Assembly (NCBI GenBank): GCA_022419385.1
Contig: JAJUBI010000004.1
Span: 1,717,286-1,781,285 of the forward strand
DNA from: Paraconiothyrium sp. Pb-2020
Lineage: Eukaryota; Ascomycota; Dothideomycetes; Pleosporales; Didymosphaeriaceae
Reading direction: 5' to 3'
DNA length: 64,000 bases
Shown: positions 1 through 11,819 of the stretch, piece after piece
How the letters are laid out: the number at the start of each line of letters is the position of its first letter
Position numbering within the stretch: position 1 is the stretch's first letter
Translations under genes and position numbers: made by a program
The notes under the pieces: model-generated
The model's input: only the letters and a program-made list of their open reading frames with translations
The model's database searches: none
Told to the model about the DNA's origin: nothing

Positions 1-466
1 TGTTACGGCTGCTACACTGCAATAGAATTACAGGAACTAACGTAATAACAGCAGCAACGTCAGATTATAAGTAAGTATTATAATATAGGTTAGATGCTAA
101 GTATAATATAGATATATAATTAAGGTTACGTAAAGATCTATAGATCTGTAAATCTAAGAATAGAGCTATAGAGCTAGAATCTATAATCTATATAGACCTA
201 TAGATAGAGCCTACAGAGCCTAGGCTAGATAGTAGTATATAGAGATAATAGATTACTACTAGTAATTCTTATTATTAATCTATAATACAGTTTACTATCT
301 AGTTTTCTTATAGAAGATTACCTTAAGTCTTTAGCAATATATTCTTATATAGTAATTAATTAACGTTTACACACACGTAACTAATATAACCCTATATACT
401 ACTTATCTCTTAATAGAACCCTAACTAGGCCGCAGCTTACTACAGTGTTAAGAAGGCCCTATTATA
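1..466 (+). repeat. 5' LTR of element 1
   Basis: It begins TGTTA and ends ATTATA (ancestral ..TTACA, RIP-changed), giving TG..CA-type ends. It aligns over its whole length with 6500-6958, with small indels and RIP-type differences. The window begins exactly at this LTR's first base, so the left target-site duplication is not visible. Confidence 0.85.
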
Positions 467-559
467 CTTTAATAATTATATTTTAAGAGTCTCTATAGGT
501 ATATACCTAAGTTACCCTTACTAAATAATGCTCCTATAGTAAACCGACCAACGTTATTA

Positions 560-1530
560 GACCTAACAGACCTAGTCTAGATAAAGGAACAACTTAACTA
601 CCTAAATAAAGAAAACTAAAGGCAAAAAGATGCCTATAATAAGTTAGTAGAATAAGTAAAAGTTATATTAGAGAAGAAGGGGGAAGGGCTAATAAAATAA
701 TAAAAAATAAATCTAGTAAATAGAACTTAGAATAAGGAGCAGACCCTTAAAACTAGCTAATTTAGAAAAGTTTAATAGAATAAGAACTAAGCTTAGGGGG
801 TTCCTAGCCTCTATATCCCTCTATTTAGATTTAAATTAAGAATACCTTAGAGAAGAAGATTAGAAAGTGGCTTATATAGTAACCTACTTTATAGGTAAAG
901 TAATAGACTAGTTTAATAGTTACCTTATAGACTAGAGGAAAACTAAGATAACTAAAAAATAGAAACTAACCTTATCTTTATAATTACGCCTACTTTAAGT
1001 AAAAACTCTAACTAACCTTTAGTAATATTAACAGAATATATAGCTAAATAGAAACTCTTAAAGCTCTAATAGACTAAGATAGTAGCAGCCTATATATTAG
1101 TATTTAAATAGCTAGCTAATAAAGTCTTAGACTATAGGGAATAGCCCTAATAGAAGTTCTATAAAGGACTTAAGTTAGATATTAGGTATAAATAATTAGA
1201 ATAGAGAAACTAATAACTCTACCTATAATAATTAAATAAGCTGTCTAAGTAGACAAAGTTATTCCTATAGAAATAAGATAATAAAGAAGGAAGCAGATAG
1301 TAAATAGCTAAAACTATAAAACCTATAATAAGGGGATCTAATAGTCTTAGATGCTAATAAAGAAAAGGATTAAGTTAGAATATAATAAAGAAAAAATAAT
1401 ATAAGAAAGGCGCTTACTTTAGCTATAGTAAAAAGGGCTATATTACTAGAAACTGCCTAAATAAAAGCTAGGAAAAGTCTGTAAAAGGTACTAAGAAAAA
1501 CTAAAGAAGCCGAAGCCTTAAAGAAACTAA
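560..1530 (+). pseudogene. decayed gag of element 1 with CCHC zinc knuckle
   Basis: A hydrophilic, stop-riddled gag-like region. The supporting motif is at 1415-1456, which reads YFSYSKKGYITRNC. Reverting the RIP-type changes (tac/tat to Cys, tat to His) gives the C-x2-C-x4-H-x4-C retroviral zinc knuckle that binds RNA in Gag. The upstream limit is approximate, and no intact start or frame survives. Confidence 0.65.
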
Positions 1531-3079
1531 AGAGAAACTAGCTAGTAGTAAAAATATAAGGCTACTTATTAGGCTAAGTGTCCCTAAGATACGTATATAT
1601 TATATAAAGATAAAAAAGGACACAGGATACTAGCCTATAGAAGAAAGGCTAGCAGTAACTTAAGAAGCTAAATAATTTATAGCTAGAGAAGTAAAACGCC
1701 TAGGTCCTAGAATTCTATAATACTAAAGATTTAGAAAGCGAATCTAAACAATAAAGAGATAGTAACTTAGATAGATTAGTAGATATACTATTCTAGTTAA
1801 CCTAAGAGGGGATAAACCCTTCTTCTTATTACTAGTATAGAGGCACCTATATCCCCTAGCAAGAATCTGTATAGGGGAGTTAAATATTTCTAGCCTATAG
1901 GACTAACGTATAAAGCAGCCAGACTAGTTAAGACTAAAGATATATAGTAAATAATTAAGTCTACACTTCTACTATAAGAATTTATATAGGAAACTATCTA
2001 TAAGGTTTACAAAAACTAGAAGATCTAGTTCCCTAAAACAAAGTTTATAAGCTTTAATAAATAGGTAGAAATAAAATAGTTCTAGTAAGGGAAATGCTAA
2101 AAAATAAGAATAGGCCTAGATTACTAATAAAATTAAGTAGGTAGATAAAGCTTACACGCCTTAAGTTATAATAAAGTACTAGATCCTAATTAGGGAAGAG
2201 CTTAGATAAACTAATAAACTAATAGAAGGGGATAATCCCTAAACTAACTAAATACCTAGTATATTACAAATTATTATAGATATTATATATTATAGACAAT
2301 TACCTAATATACCTAACTCTAAAGAAGAAATATTATGCCTTCTAATATAGGTAATAGACAACCCCTACAATAACCTTATCCTAAGGGACAAAGTAATAGA
2401 TGGCACCTAGAAAAGAATGTAGGGGATACCTAGTACTAGCCCCTAGACCCCTCTTACTAATTAAATATATAAAAGGGTAACCTTAGTATAAGTGCCCTAA
2501 GAATAAGTGCCCTTAGCATATAGCTAAGAAAATATAGATAAAGTATTAGCTAAAAGGTAAAAAGCCTTAAGAGGTATATAGGGACTATATATTATAATTT
2601 AAGGAGAATACTAAGAAAACTAATTAGGGTAATAATTAATAGTAGAGTAATATAAAACTTTATCTCTAAGAACTTTTAGAAGATAAAGGACTCTACTATA
2701 CTAATAAAATAGAAAAAAGACCCTATTTAATATTAAGGGACTACTTTTTAGGAACAAATCTATATAGAAACAACACTAGAACCTTTCTATCTAAAGGACT
2801 AGTTATTAACAACTTTATTATAGACTTAGCTAAGATAGATAATTAGTAAGATAATCTAGAAATACTATAGCTAAAATAGGTTAACCTAACTATCTACTAG
2901 GGAACAAAAAAGTCTAATACCTATACTAGTTGGCAGCAAATAAGGAAACTTACCCTAGGGATACTAGATTAATACTAGGGTTTCAGATATCTTTAATAAA
3001 CTAGAAGGATACCTTCCAGAACACTAAGTAGACTGTAAGATTAGACTAGAGAAAGGAAAATAACCTATATAGGGACTAG

Positions 3080-5800
3080 TATATAAAATTAAATAGAGCT
3101 TAAGGTTACTAATAATATATTAAGAATAACCTTAAGTAGAAATATATTAGACCTTTTAGTCTTTCTGCTTATAGAGTTACCTTTATAGAGAAGAAGGACA
3201 ACCTAGAACTATAGTTCTATATTAACTTTAGAAAAAAATAAATACTATTATAATTAAAGATAGGTACCTATTACCCTTAATTTAGACTTATAGAACTAAC
3301 TCTAAGAAAAAATCTTTACCCGCTTAGATATAAAAAAGCATACTACTAATTAGAATAAAGAAAGGTAAGGAATAGAAGACTGCCTTTAGAACAAAGTTAG
3401 GGTATTTAAGTATAATATTATACCCTTTAGGCTTACTAACGCCCTAGCTATCTTTTAGAGATAAATTAACACTGTACTCTAAGAATATATTAGTAAGTAT
3501 ACTATAGTATACCTAGATAATGTCTTAATATACTTAAATAACAAACTAAGACTACTAAAAGTATATAGAAGAAGTACTAAACTATATAAGTAAAGCTAAG
3601 CTATATCTAAAGCTTAAGAAGTATAAATTCTATATTACCTAAACTATTTTTAGGGTTTATAGTAGAACCTAGAAAGCTTAAGATTAAGCAAATAAAGCTC
3701 TAGGAGATTTTAGATTAGAGAAAACTAGAAAATATTAAGAATCTAATTCTTCTTAGATTTTACAACTATTGCAGAAAGTTTATTCTAGACTAGATAAAGA
3801 TAATGAGCCCCTTATAAGGCTAATAAAGAAAGAAGTACCCTTTAAGTAGATAGATAAATGCTAATAAGTAATAGATTAACTTAAAAAGAATTTACTAAGA
3901 AACCTATTTATAAATCTTTAATCCTGCTATCCGCTATACTAGAGATAGATATATTAAATTTTGCTATAGAAGTGCTTACTCTAGCGAGATCTAGAAATAG
4001 ACAAAAAACACCTATATAGCTATTACTTCTAAAAAATATAAAAAGCTAAACTTAACTATAATATCTATAATAAAGAGATATTAGCGATAGTTAAAGTATT
4101 TAAGAAATAGAGAACTTACCTCTAAGAAGTAAAATACTAAACGCCGGTCTTTTTAGACTATAAGAACTTAACAGGATTTATAATAAATAAGGCCCTTACA
4201 CCCTAGTAAGTAAGATAGGCACAGACCCTATTAATATATAATTTTAAGATTATACACACCTAAGGAAAGAAAACCTTTAGGTAGACACCTTAAGTAGAAG
4301 ACCTAACTTATAAGGAAAAGCTAAAGTATTAGGGGCCCTACTTTAATTTAATAAAGACAGTACTATTATCTATAATGCACTAAAGCTGGCGGTAATAATA
4401 GAAACCTAGACTAGTATATATAGCACAACTAGATTAAAAAGGAAACAGCAATTAGTAATAAGAATATAAGCTACCTACCTATAGAAATAAAATATAAATA
4501 ATATCTATAAGGTCTTTAATAGAATCTTTGTTCCTGCCAAATTTAATATAAATTTATAAACAATTCTACAGGCACCGGTACACAGCCACTAGGGAATTAA
4601 ATAAATAATAGAATAACTAATAAGGACTACTACTTCCCTTAAGCCTAATAGATAGTTATAGAAGTCTTACGTAACTACGCTAACTACTACTAAAATAAAC
4701 TAAATAGGCACGCGCTGTATAGATAACTATAACCTATAGAAGTTTCTAATTAACTATAGGGTATAGTTATAATGGACTTTATTACAGGACTACTAAAATT
4801 AAGGACCCAGACAATAAGGTAGAATATAATAAATTATAGTTATTATTAATAAAGCAACTAAGTACGTATACTTCTTACTATATAAAGAGGTTAGTAAAGT
4901 AGAGTATATAGCTTTCTACTTTACTTCTATAGTAATAGCACAATAGAGCTCTAGACAAAATTATTATAGATAAGATATTTACTTTATATCTAAGTTCTAG
5001 TAAATATTTACCCTTATAGGTATTAAGCATAGTATATTAAGCCTATTATCTATAAATAGATGGGCAGATAGAATAAATAAACTAGACAGTAGAATAGTTT
5101 CTTAGGTGTTACCTAAACTATTAAGAATAACTAGGTAGAGTTACTCCTATAGCACAACTAGCCTATAACAGCTTATAATATAGCGCTACTAGAGTTTTAC
5201 TATTCTTTTAAACTACAGATTTAACCGCAGCCTACTAAGTACCTAGAACTATAAGGTCTTAGAGTACAGATAGAGAATAATAGGCTAAGAAAATTATATA
5301 AATTTACAGCTAACTTAGTAAGACGCCATATTCCTATAAGAAAAAATAGGGAAATACTATAATCTTAAGTATAAGCCTACGCCTACGCTAGAGAAGGAGA
5401 GAAAGTCTAGCTACTATAAAAAAATATTACTAGTAAACAACTATTAAACAAACTAGACTACCTAAAGATTAGACTATATAAGGTCTAGAATAAATTACCC
5501 TAGTTTTATTTAAACTACAACTCCTAAATAGTATAAAAATATACCTGTGTTCTATAGCTCTCTTAGAAAAGGCACTATAGACGTAGAACCTACAGTCTAT
5601 AAAGTAGACATATATAAAATAGTAAGAAGAATAGGAAGTAGTAAGTATTAATAGATACTAACTAGTAAATAGTTAGAGTTACTATAAAGTTAAATGCTAG
5701 ACGCGATAAGAAGGGAAACCTATAAAATAATACCTAGAAACTAGAAAGTAACCTTAACTACCCTAAGAAGTTAGAGAAATTTCAGTTAAACTAATCTCTT
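3080..5800 (+). pseudogene. decayed pol of element 1 (RT, RNase H, integrase, chromodomain)
   Basis: Recognisable pieces in order. RT: the reading around 3190-3545 ends in YLDNVLIY at ~3505-3535, a variant of the Gypsy YLDDILIY active-site motif, and is preceded by an INTVL-EYI-SKY stretch typical of the RT palm. RNase H: KAKLNYNIYNKE, then K-x-RTYL, then VFLDYKNLTGF at ~4140-4180 (canonical VFTDHKNL). Integrase: MDFITGLLKL at ~4772-4801 followed by VIINKATKYVYF, the first-Asp region of the DDE core. Chromodomain: LELL then T-x-KLESNLNYPKKLEKF at ~5660-5785, matching the LEYLVKW..TWEP..NL pattern. Many in-frame tag/taa codons stand where Trp or Gln is expected. It cannot encode a functional polyprotein. 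Confidence 0.8.
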
Positions 5801-6486
5801 AAAGAAAGCCTAGAGATATTAGACTAAGAGCAGAACTGCCTTACAGTAAACTATAAAGATTACTACTATTAGAGAAGGTGTAAGCAGTGTCTTAAGAAAC
5901 TACTTCGCCTTATTAGAACTATTCTATAGACTAGCCCTTAGTTCTGCTTCTTTCTAATCTAGCTTAGCCTCTAGAAATACTAACTAATAATCCTCCTGCT
6001 ATTAAGAAGCTCCTTCTATTTCTATAACTATAATATCTTTAAATAAGTATTAGCTAAACTAGGTAGTAGTAGCAGCAGTATCTAGGGTATTCTCTAGCCT
6101 TCTTAGCCTTAATAAGTTTAGCTAGAATTTTGCTTAGGAAAACTAGTGTTACGCACTATAAATAGTTAATATAATAGAACTATAGTAGTAGATAATATAC
6201 TCTTAGCTACTAAATACTATTAATATTATAAGAACCTAATATTAAATATAAGCTTTGTAAGCAGACGCCTAGGTATATTTTATAAAGAAAGTTTAAGTAA
6301 ATTTTAATTAATTAATAAGCAAGAACAAGGTATAGTAAGAAATCTATAATAACTAATTTTATTAGTAAGTAAAGTTGTTATTGGTCTTAGAAGGTATAAA
6401 GGGCAATAATAAACTACTATATAATAGGGCTTACCCCGCTTAATATAGCAACCCCTGCAACGATAAATCTTTAGGCTAAAGATATA

Positions 6487-6499
6487 GAAGGGGAGATAG
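6487..6499 (+). other. polypurine tract next to the 3' LTR
   Basis: A purine-rich stretch (gaaggggagatag) ends directly before the first base of the 3' LTR at 6500. This is the position where plus-strand DNA synthesis is primed in LTR retrotransposons. One pyrimidine (t) interrupts it. Confidence 0.6.
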
Positions 6500-6958
6500 T
6501 ATTATAGCTGCTATACAGAATTATAGGAACTAACATAATAACAGCAGCAACTAGTTAGATTATAAGATAAGTATTATAATTAGGTTAGATGCTAAGTATA
6601 ATATGACACGTAATTAAGGTTATATAAAGATCTATAGATCTGTAAATACTAAGGAATAGAGCTATAGAGCCAGATCTATAAATTATATAGACCTACAGAC
6701 AGAGCCTATAGAGCCTAGGCTAGATAGCAGTATATAAGACAACGATTACCACTAGTAATTCTTATTATTAATCTATAATAGTTTACTGCATCTAGTTTTC
6801 TTACAGAAGATTACCCTTAAGTCTTTAGCAACACATTCTTATAGTAGTGATTAATTAACATTTATATATACTACTATACAACCCTGCACGCTACTTATCT
6901 CTTAACAGAACCCTAACTGGGCCGCGGCTTACTACAGTGTTAAGAAGGCCCTGTTATA
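6500..6958 (+). repeat. 3' LTR of element 1
   Basis: A copy of 1-466, beginning TATTATAGCTG (TG changed to TA) and ending CTGTTATA. It keeps more CpA/TpG than the 5' copy in places, so the two LTRs were not mutated identically. The next five bases (ggcgc, 6959-6963) are the expected right-hand target-site duplication. Confidence 0.85.
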
Positions 6959-9400
6959 GGCGCTTTATTAGGTAGTTCTCTCTTATTATAAAACTAATTA
7001 CTAACCTCCTTAAAGAATAATAGAAAGAAAAGGGTTAAGGGCTGTTTATATAGCTAGAGGTTACTAAGAGGGTAAAGCGCTAGCTATATAATACCTTTTT
7101 AATAATACCTCTATTCTAATACTATAACTCTACTTTTTCTTCTAGATTAGAAATAGATACCTTAATATAGGGTCTAGTAGGTGTCTTTTTCTAGAAGTTT
7201 AATATAGAAAACTAGCACCTAATTATCTTCTAGTTAAGAAAGTTATCCCCTGCTAAAGGGAACTACTATATCTATAACTTAGAACTTACTACTATTATAG
7301 AGGCAATAAAGCACTAGTAATACTATATTAAGGGGCTATTATATACCTTAGAGGTATTTATAGACTATAATAACTTAAGGGGTTTTATAGGTATAAAGGC
7401 CCTATTATAGAAATAAATAGAATAGGCGACCTTTTTAGTAGCCTATAACTTTAAGATTAAGTATAGGGTAGGAAAGACTAACTCTACTAATAGGCTATTA
7501 TAATACCTAGTAGGTAATAGTAGTATACTAGAACCTTTAGGGCGTAATATATTACCTACCCAATAAAATATTCTCTACTTAAGAAGGGGAGAAGAAGTGC
7601 CTATAGAGATTAGTATAATTATATAAGAGATAATTAAACTAGAGAGTAGCTAAGAGCTAGCCCTTTAGAGTGCTAGTAAAGTATTTAGAAGTAGCTAAGA
7701 GCTAGCCCTTAAATATAAAATAAGTATATTTTTAGTACTAAGGTTAATAATAAGGTAATAAGTATAAAAAGTAGTAAAAGACTAAAAAGTTTATAAGCCT
7801 ATTACTAAATCTCTTCTTACTACTATTTAGAAGTTATAAGCGGCAGACCTCTTTATAGTATATAAGTAAGTAGATATTATAGCACCGGCGCCTAGAGGGC
7901 ATAGTAAAAGTAGGTAACTAATATAGTAGAGGCTAGAAGATAAGGGTATATTACTCTATAGTAAGTAGGTATATATATCTAATAACCTACTATTAAGGAT
8001 AGAGATTCTATAGCGTTACTAATAATAACCTACTAGCTAGTTACTTTAGCAGGGCTAAGACTCTAGAGCTTATTAGCTACTAATACTTCTAGCTAAATAT
8101 AAAACCTACTATAAAGAAGTATATAAACTTCTATATAGTATATATAAGAATAAAGGCGCCTAAGTAGTGCTCTACTAGTAAACTAAATTTACTCCTAATT
8201 CTAAAGGGGCCCTAGTAAGAACTTACTATAGACTTTATTATAAACTTATTACCTAGCTGTTATAACAGCTTTACCTATAATATAATCTAGGTAATAGTTA
8301 ATTATTATACTAAGATAGCGCGCTATATCCCTACTACTAAAAAAATAAATACTACTAGACTAGTAAACCTATTTATAGAGTAAATAGTTAGGCTATTTAG
8401 CCTACTATAAAGTATAGTTTCTAATAGGGGAATAGTCTTTACCTTAGTATTCTAGGTAGAGTTCTACTTTGCAGTAAAGGTAAAGCGCCGGCTTAGAATA
8501 GCCTTCTATCTATAAATAAATAACTAGACTAAGCGCTAAAATTAGACCCTAAAGTAATACTTATACTTTTATATTTAAGAGGACTAAAAGAACTAGCCCT
8601 AGCTACTACCTTTAGTAGAATTTACCTATAATAACTCTATAAATATAATAATAGAAAGTTCCCTCTTCTTTACTTACTATAGGTTTTACCTACGCCTTAA
8701 CTATAAGAAGGTAGCAAATAGTAAGGTACCTATAGTAAATAAGAGGCTATAAACCTTATAGAATAATAGAGAAGTAATAGAATAGAGATAGTATTACACC
8801 CTAGAGGTATAGAAATACTACTATAATTAATACTATAGGCCCTAGATCTTTAATAAGGGGGACCTAGTTCTACTATCTATCTATAACTTAAGGCTGTAAT
8901 ACCCTAGTAAGAAGCTAATAGTAAGGTATATTAGACTATTTTTAGTAGTAGAGTCTATAGGGAGATAGGCATATAAACTCTATCTACCTACTAGATTAAG
9001 AATTTACCCTATCTTCTATACTAGCCTATTAAAGCTATATAAGGCTAGAGAAAATAATAATATTACAAACCTAGAATTTATCTAGCTAAATAAAGGTAAA
9101 GAGTAAGGGGAATAATATATAGTTAAATAGTTACTAGACAAAAGAAAGTAAAAGAGGGTAATTTAATACCTAGTTAAGTAGTAAGAATAAGTAAGAGACT
9201 ACAACTAATAGGTCCCTAAATATAATATTAATAAGGAGCTAAATTATAATATAGAAAGCTAAAAAAGGGAAAGTTATAATTATTATATTATTTAGGGCTA
9301 GAGCCTAGTGCCTTACTAGTATAGAGACAGTACTTATAAGGTAAGGCTAAAATACTTTTAGGTATAAAGCTAGTACCTACTAAAATTAACTATACTCTAA
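6959..9400 (+). mobile_element. 3' part of a second RIP-mutated Gypsy chromovirus (element 2)
   Basis: Immediately after the 3' LTR of element 1 the frame reads LLTSLKNNRKKRVKG (RT/RNase H connection). It continues with RNase H (RLEIDT at ~7145; LRKLSPAKGNYYIYNLEL at ~7230-7290; VFIDYNNLRGF at ~7355-7395), integrase (LTIDFIINLLPS at ~8220-8260; SIVSNRGIVFTLVF at ~8415-8455), the post-integrase GDLVLLSTYNLRL region (~8860) with RIYPIFYTSLLKLY (~9000-9040), and a chromodomain start YLVK at ~9167. There is no RT catalytic core or 5' LTR, so the left part must lie outside the window if element 1 inserted into this one. Stops and TpA richness match RIP. Confidence 0.75.
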
Positions 9401-9439
9401 AGGCTATTATACTACTACTACTACTAGTACTATAGTATA

Positions 9440-10770
9440 GCTAGTCTTTTTTTTTTACTCTGCTTCTTTCTTCTACTTCTTATTAAATAGGGGCTATAGG
9501 TATATTACTATTACACTTCTTATACTTAGAGAAAGGGGTAGAGTTAATAGGCTAAAAAGTAGTAAAGGGTACTAAATTAATAGTAGTATATAAAGTAGGA
9601 GGTAAGATAGATATCTTACTTTTAGTAAAACTAGAGGTATAAAGTAAGGCCTTTAAACTAGTAAAGACTACCTTTCTCTACTTATTTTTAAAGGTTTTCT
9701 AAATAGGCTTTTTCTCTCTATTTTTTAGGCTTCTTCTCTTTATCTTTAGGGGGAAACTTCTATATAGCAGTAGTAAGGTTATAGCTTAAAGTAGTATAAT
9801 AAAAGCCTAAAGAGTATTAGAAGGTTCTTAGTTAAGATAAGCTAAAGGAGACTAAGAGGTATAGTAGTAGTATATAAGAGTAAAGTAGTATAGAATTCTA
9901 AAATATTACTCTTAGTACTCTTAGTAGTAAAATTATAAGTATGGTATCTTCTTAGGGGCTAGAGTATTACCTTTAGTACTCTTAGTAGTATTACCCTCTA
10001 AAAGCTCTAAGTTATTACTACTACTACTATTAAAGAGGAATATAAAGAGGCCTAAGGATTACCTTTATCTTCTTCTTTAGAATTAGAAAATACTATTAAA
10101 TAGTATATTAGTATTACCTAAGGTAGGTAGCCTAGCCTACTTAATATTAGTATATATAAACTAACAGCCCTAAAGTATATACCTTTAATCTAAAAATATT
10201 TAGATGCCCTTAATAGTACTAGTAAGGTAGTTTAGCCTTAACTTAGAGTAATACTACCTCTACTATAGTAGGTTTCTTTTTTAGGCCTTATTTATTCTTC
10301 TTATATAAAAAAATATTAATATTAAGAGTAAACTAGTATACTACCTTTGCTAAGGTAATATAGTCCTTAGGATTTCTATTTAATTTAGTGTTAGTATACT
10401 AGTATATATAAATTAAACTATTAATATACTTAATAAACTAGGGCAGAATTTCTTTATACCCTTTATAAAGTTTAATATAATACTTATACTTATAGAGGCC
10501 TTTATATTTATAAGACTTCTACTTATTATAGCTAATCTACTTAGTATATCTTAGGTAGTAGTGCTCTAGTAACTTATAGATAGAGCTATAGTACTTAGCT
10601 ACTAAAGTCTACTTAAAAGGTTAGTAATAGTAAAATAATAGTAGAATGCAGCCTATATTAGGGATCTAGTTAGATAACTCTATAATAAAGGGTATATAAT
10701 AGAATAGTAATTAGTATATAAAGGTAAGGCACTAGATTTCTAAAGAGAAAGAAAAAGAGAAGTTAAAAAA
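9440..10770 (-). pseudogene. RIP-mutated reading frame on the opposite strand, unidentified
   Basis: On the minus strand from ~10740 down to ~10150 one frame stays readable for about 190 codons, interrupted almost only by tag/taa codons that would be Gln or Trp before RIP. Legible parts include ELSN-x-IPNIGCILLLFYYY, YKYKGLYKYKYYIKLYKGY and NTKLNRNPKDYITLAKVV. Farther down (~9440-10080) the same strand is Ser/Lys/Pro-rich with a possible CxxC-like remnant (KYKKCNSN, ~9520). It could be the gag of a third element in reverse orientation or an antisense gene carried by element 2. I do not recognise the family, and Tyr excess is expected because RIP turns His and Cys codons into Tyr. Confidence 0.4.
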
Positions 10771-11815
10771 CTTTATAATATATATTTATATACTGCTATT
10801 GCTATATTGCCTATAGTAACTATTACTATAGAGTTACTACCTATTAAGGGGATTATTTACTTTTTTAACCTTTACTTAGCGCAACAAAATACTAGATAAA
10901 TAATAGTATAAATATATTACAGCGTAGGTAACTATACAACGCAATTATAGTAATACCCTATTAAATATATAACTAAGGTAGTTATATAAGGGGAAAGAGA
11001 TAGTTATAAGGGTAAAAGTAGAAACTATATAAATAGTGCCTTATATATACTACTATAGTGCAGCGCTAGTAAGGCAAAGTACAAAGCCTATTAGGGGTAG
11101 AGAGAACTTAGACAGAAATTAATCTTATTATAACCTAAGTGTTGCTTACTACTATATAAGCCTAATACTTATAATTCTTATAAGATCTTATAAGATTTCT
11201 TATAAAAGATAAAAAACTAAAATAATTAATATTTCCTATAAAAGACTAGCTTATAAGCTAGTCTAATAATTTATTATATACTATTACCTAATCTAGATTA
11301 GTTCTAATATCTAAATTAGGTTAGTATATAAACTTAGTCTTTTATATTATCTTTTTGTGTTTTCTGAGGAGACCCGTAAGGAACCTATAGAGAAGAGCTA
11401 TAATAGGAGAAATTCTAGAGATAGAACTTTAGATAACTATTAGATAGGAAATTACTAGGTAATAGTTTGAGGAGATCTGTAGATCAGAATTAGGGGGATC
11501 TAATAGTAGGAGAATAGTGGGGAGCTAATCTATCTATATATATAGGTATTATTTCTCTACTTTTTAGTTCTGTACCTAGCAAACGATAATAACCTTTTAA
11601 CTTATAGTTATTTATAAGTTATACTTCTATTTATATCTTTTAGATAAAGATATATTTATATATTATATATTACCTTCCTATTTAAGCCTAGTATATAAAG
11701 GTGCCTAGGTCCTTTTATTACTAGCAAGAAAGTCTTATTACTAAGGCTACCTACCTACGTTTACGAGACTTTCTTATATAACTAAGCTAACCTGGTAACT
11801 AACTTGAGATTCGGT
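10771..11815. repeat. AT-rich LTR-like debris at the right edge of the transposon block
   Basis: No coding frame is visible. A purine-rich run at ~10988-11003 (aaggggaaagagatag) resembles the polypurine tract of element 1, so what follows could be the 3' LTR of element 2. Alternatively a solo LTR starts at ~11140 (tgttgcttac) and ends near 11799 (ggtaacta). The block contains TATA-rich inverted repeats. RIP-like composition stops at about 11.80 kb. Confidence 0.3.
11243..11264. repeat. perfect 22-bp palindrome
   Basis: The arm agactagctta is followed directly by its own reverse complement. It lies among several weaker TTATAAG inverted repeats (11170-11215). Confidence 0.7.
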
Positions 11816-11819
11816 GGAT

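Larger units (their letters stand above)
1..6958 (+). mobile_element. RIP-mutated LTR/Gypsy chromovirus (element 1)
   Basis: A near full-length LTR retrotransposon that is coding-dead. Two similar terminal repeats (1-466 and 6500-6958) flank remnants in the order gag zinc knuckle (~1415-1456), reverse transcriptase (~3195-3545), RNase H (~3950-4200), integrase core (~4770-5200) and chromodomain (~5600-5790). Integrase after RT is the Ty3/Gypsy order, and a chromodomain marks the chromovirus lineage. Reading frames stay recognisable because the damage is mostly C-to-T or G-to-A in CpA/TpG context: tgg and cag codons appear as tag/taa, Cys as tat/tac, His as tat. I could not place a protease motif in 1530-3080. 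The stretch 5800-6486 between chromodomain and polypurine tract has no domain I recognise. The absence of CpA/TpG and wealth of TpA is the signature of repeat-induced point mutation. Confidence 0.88.

Noticed and set aside
1..11800. AT-rich block considered as a mitochondrial insertion or a centromere core
   Set aside because: The legible Gypsy pol motifs, paired LTRs and TpA excess are explained by RIP-mutated retrotransposons. No mitochondrial gene is seen, and centromere identity cannot be judged from sequence.
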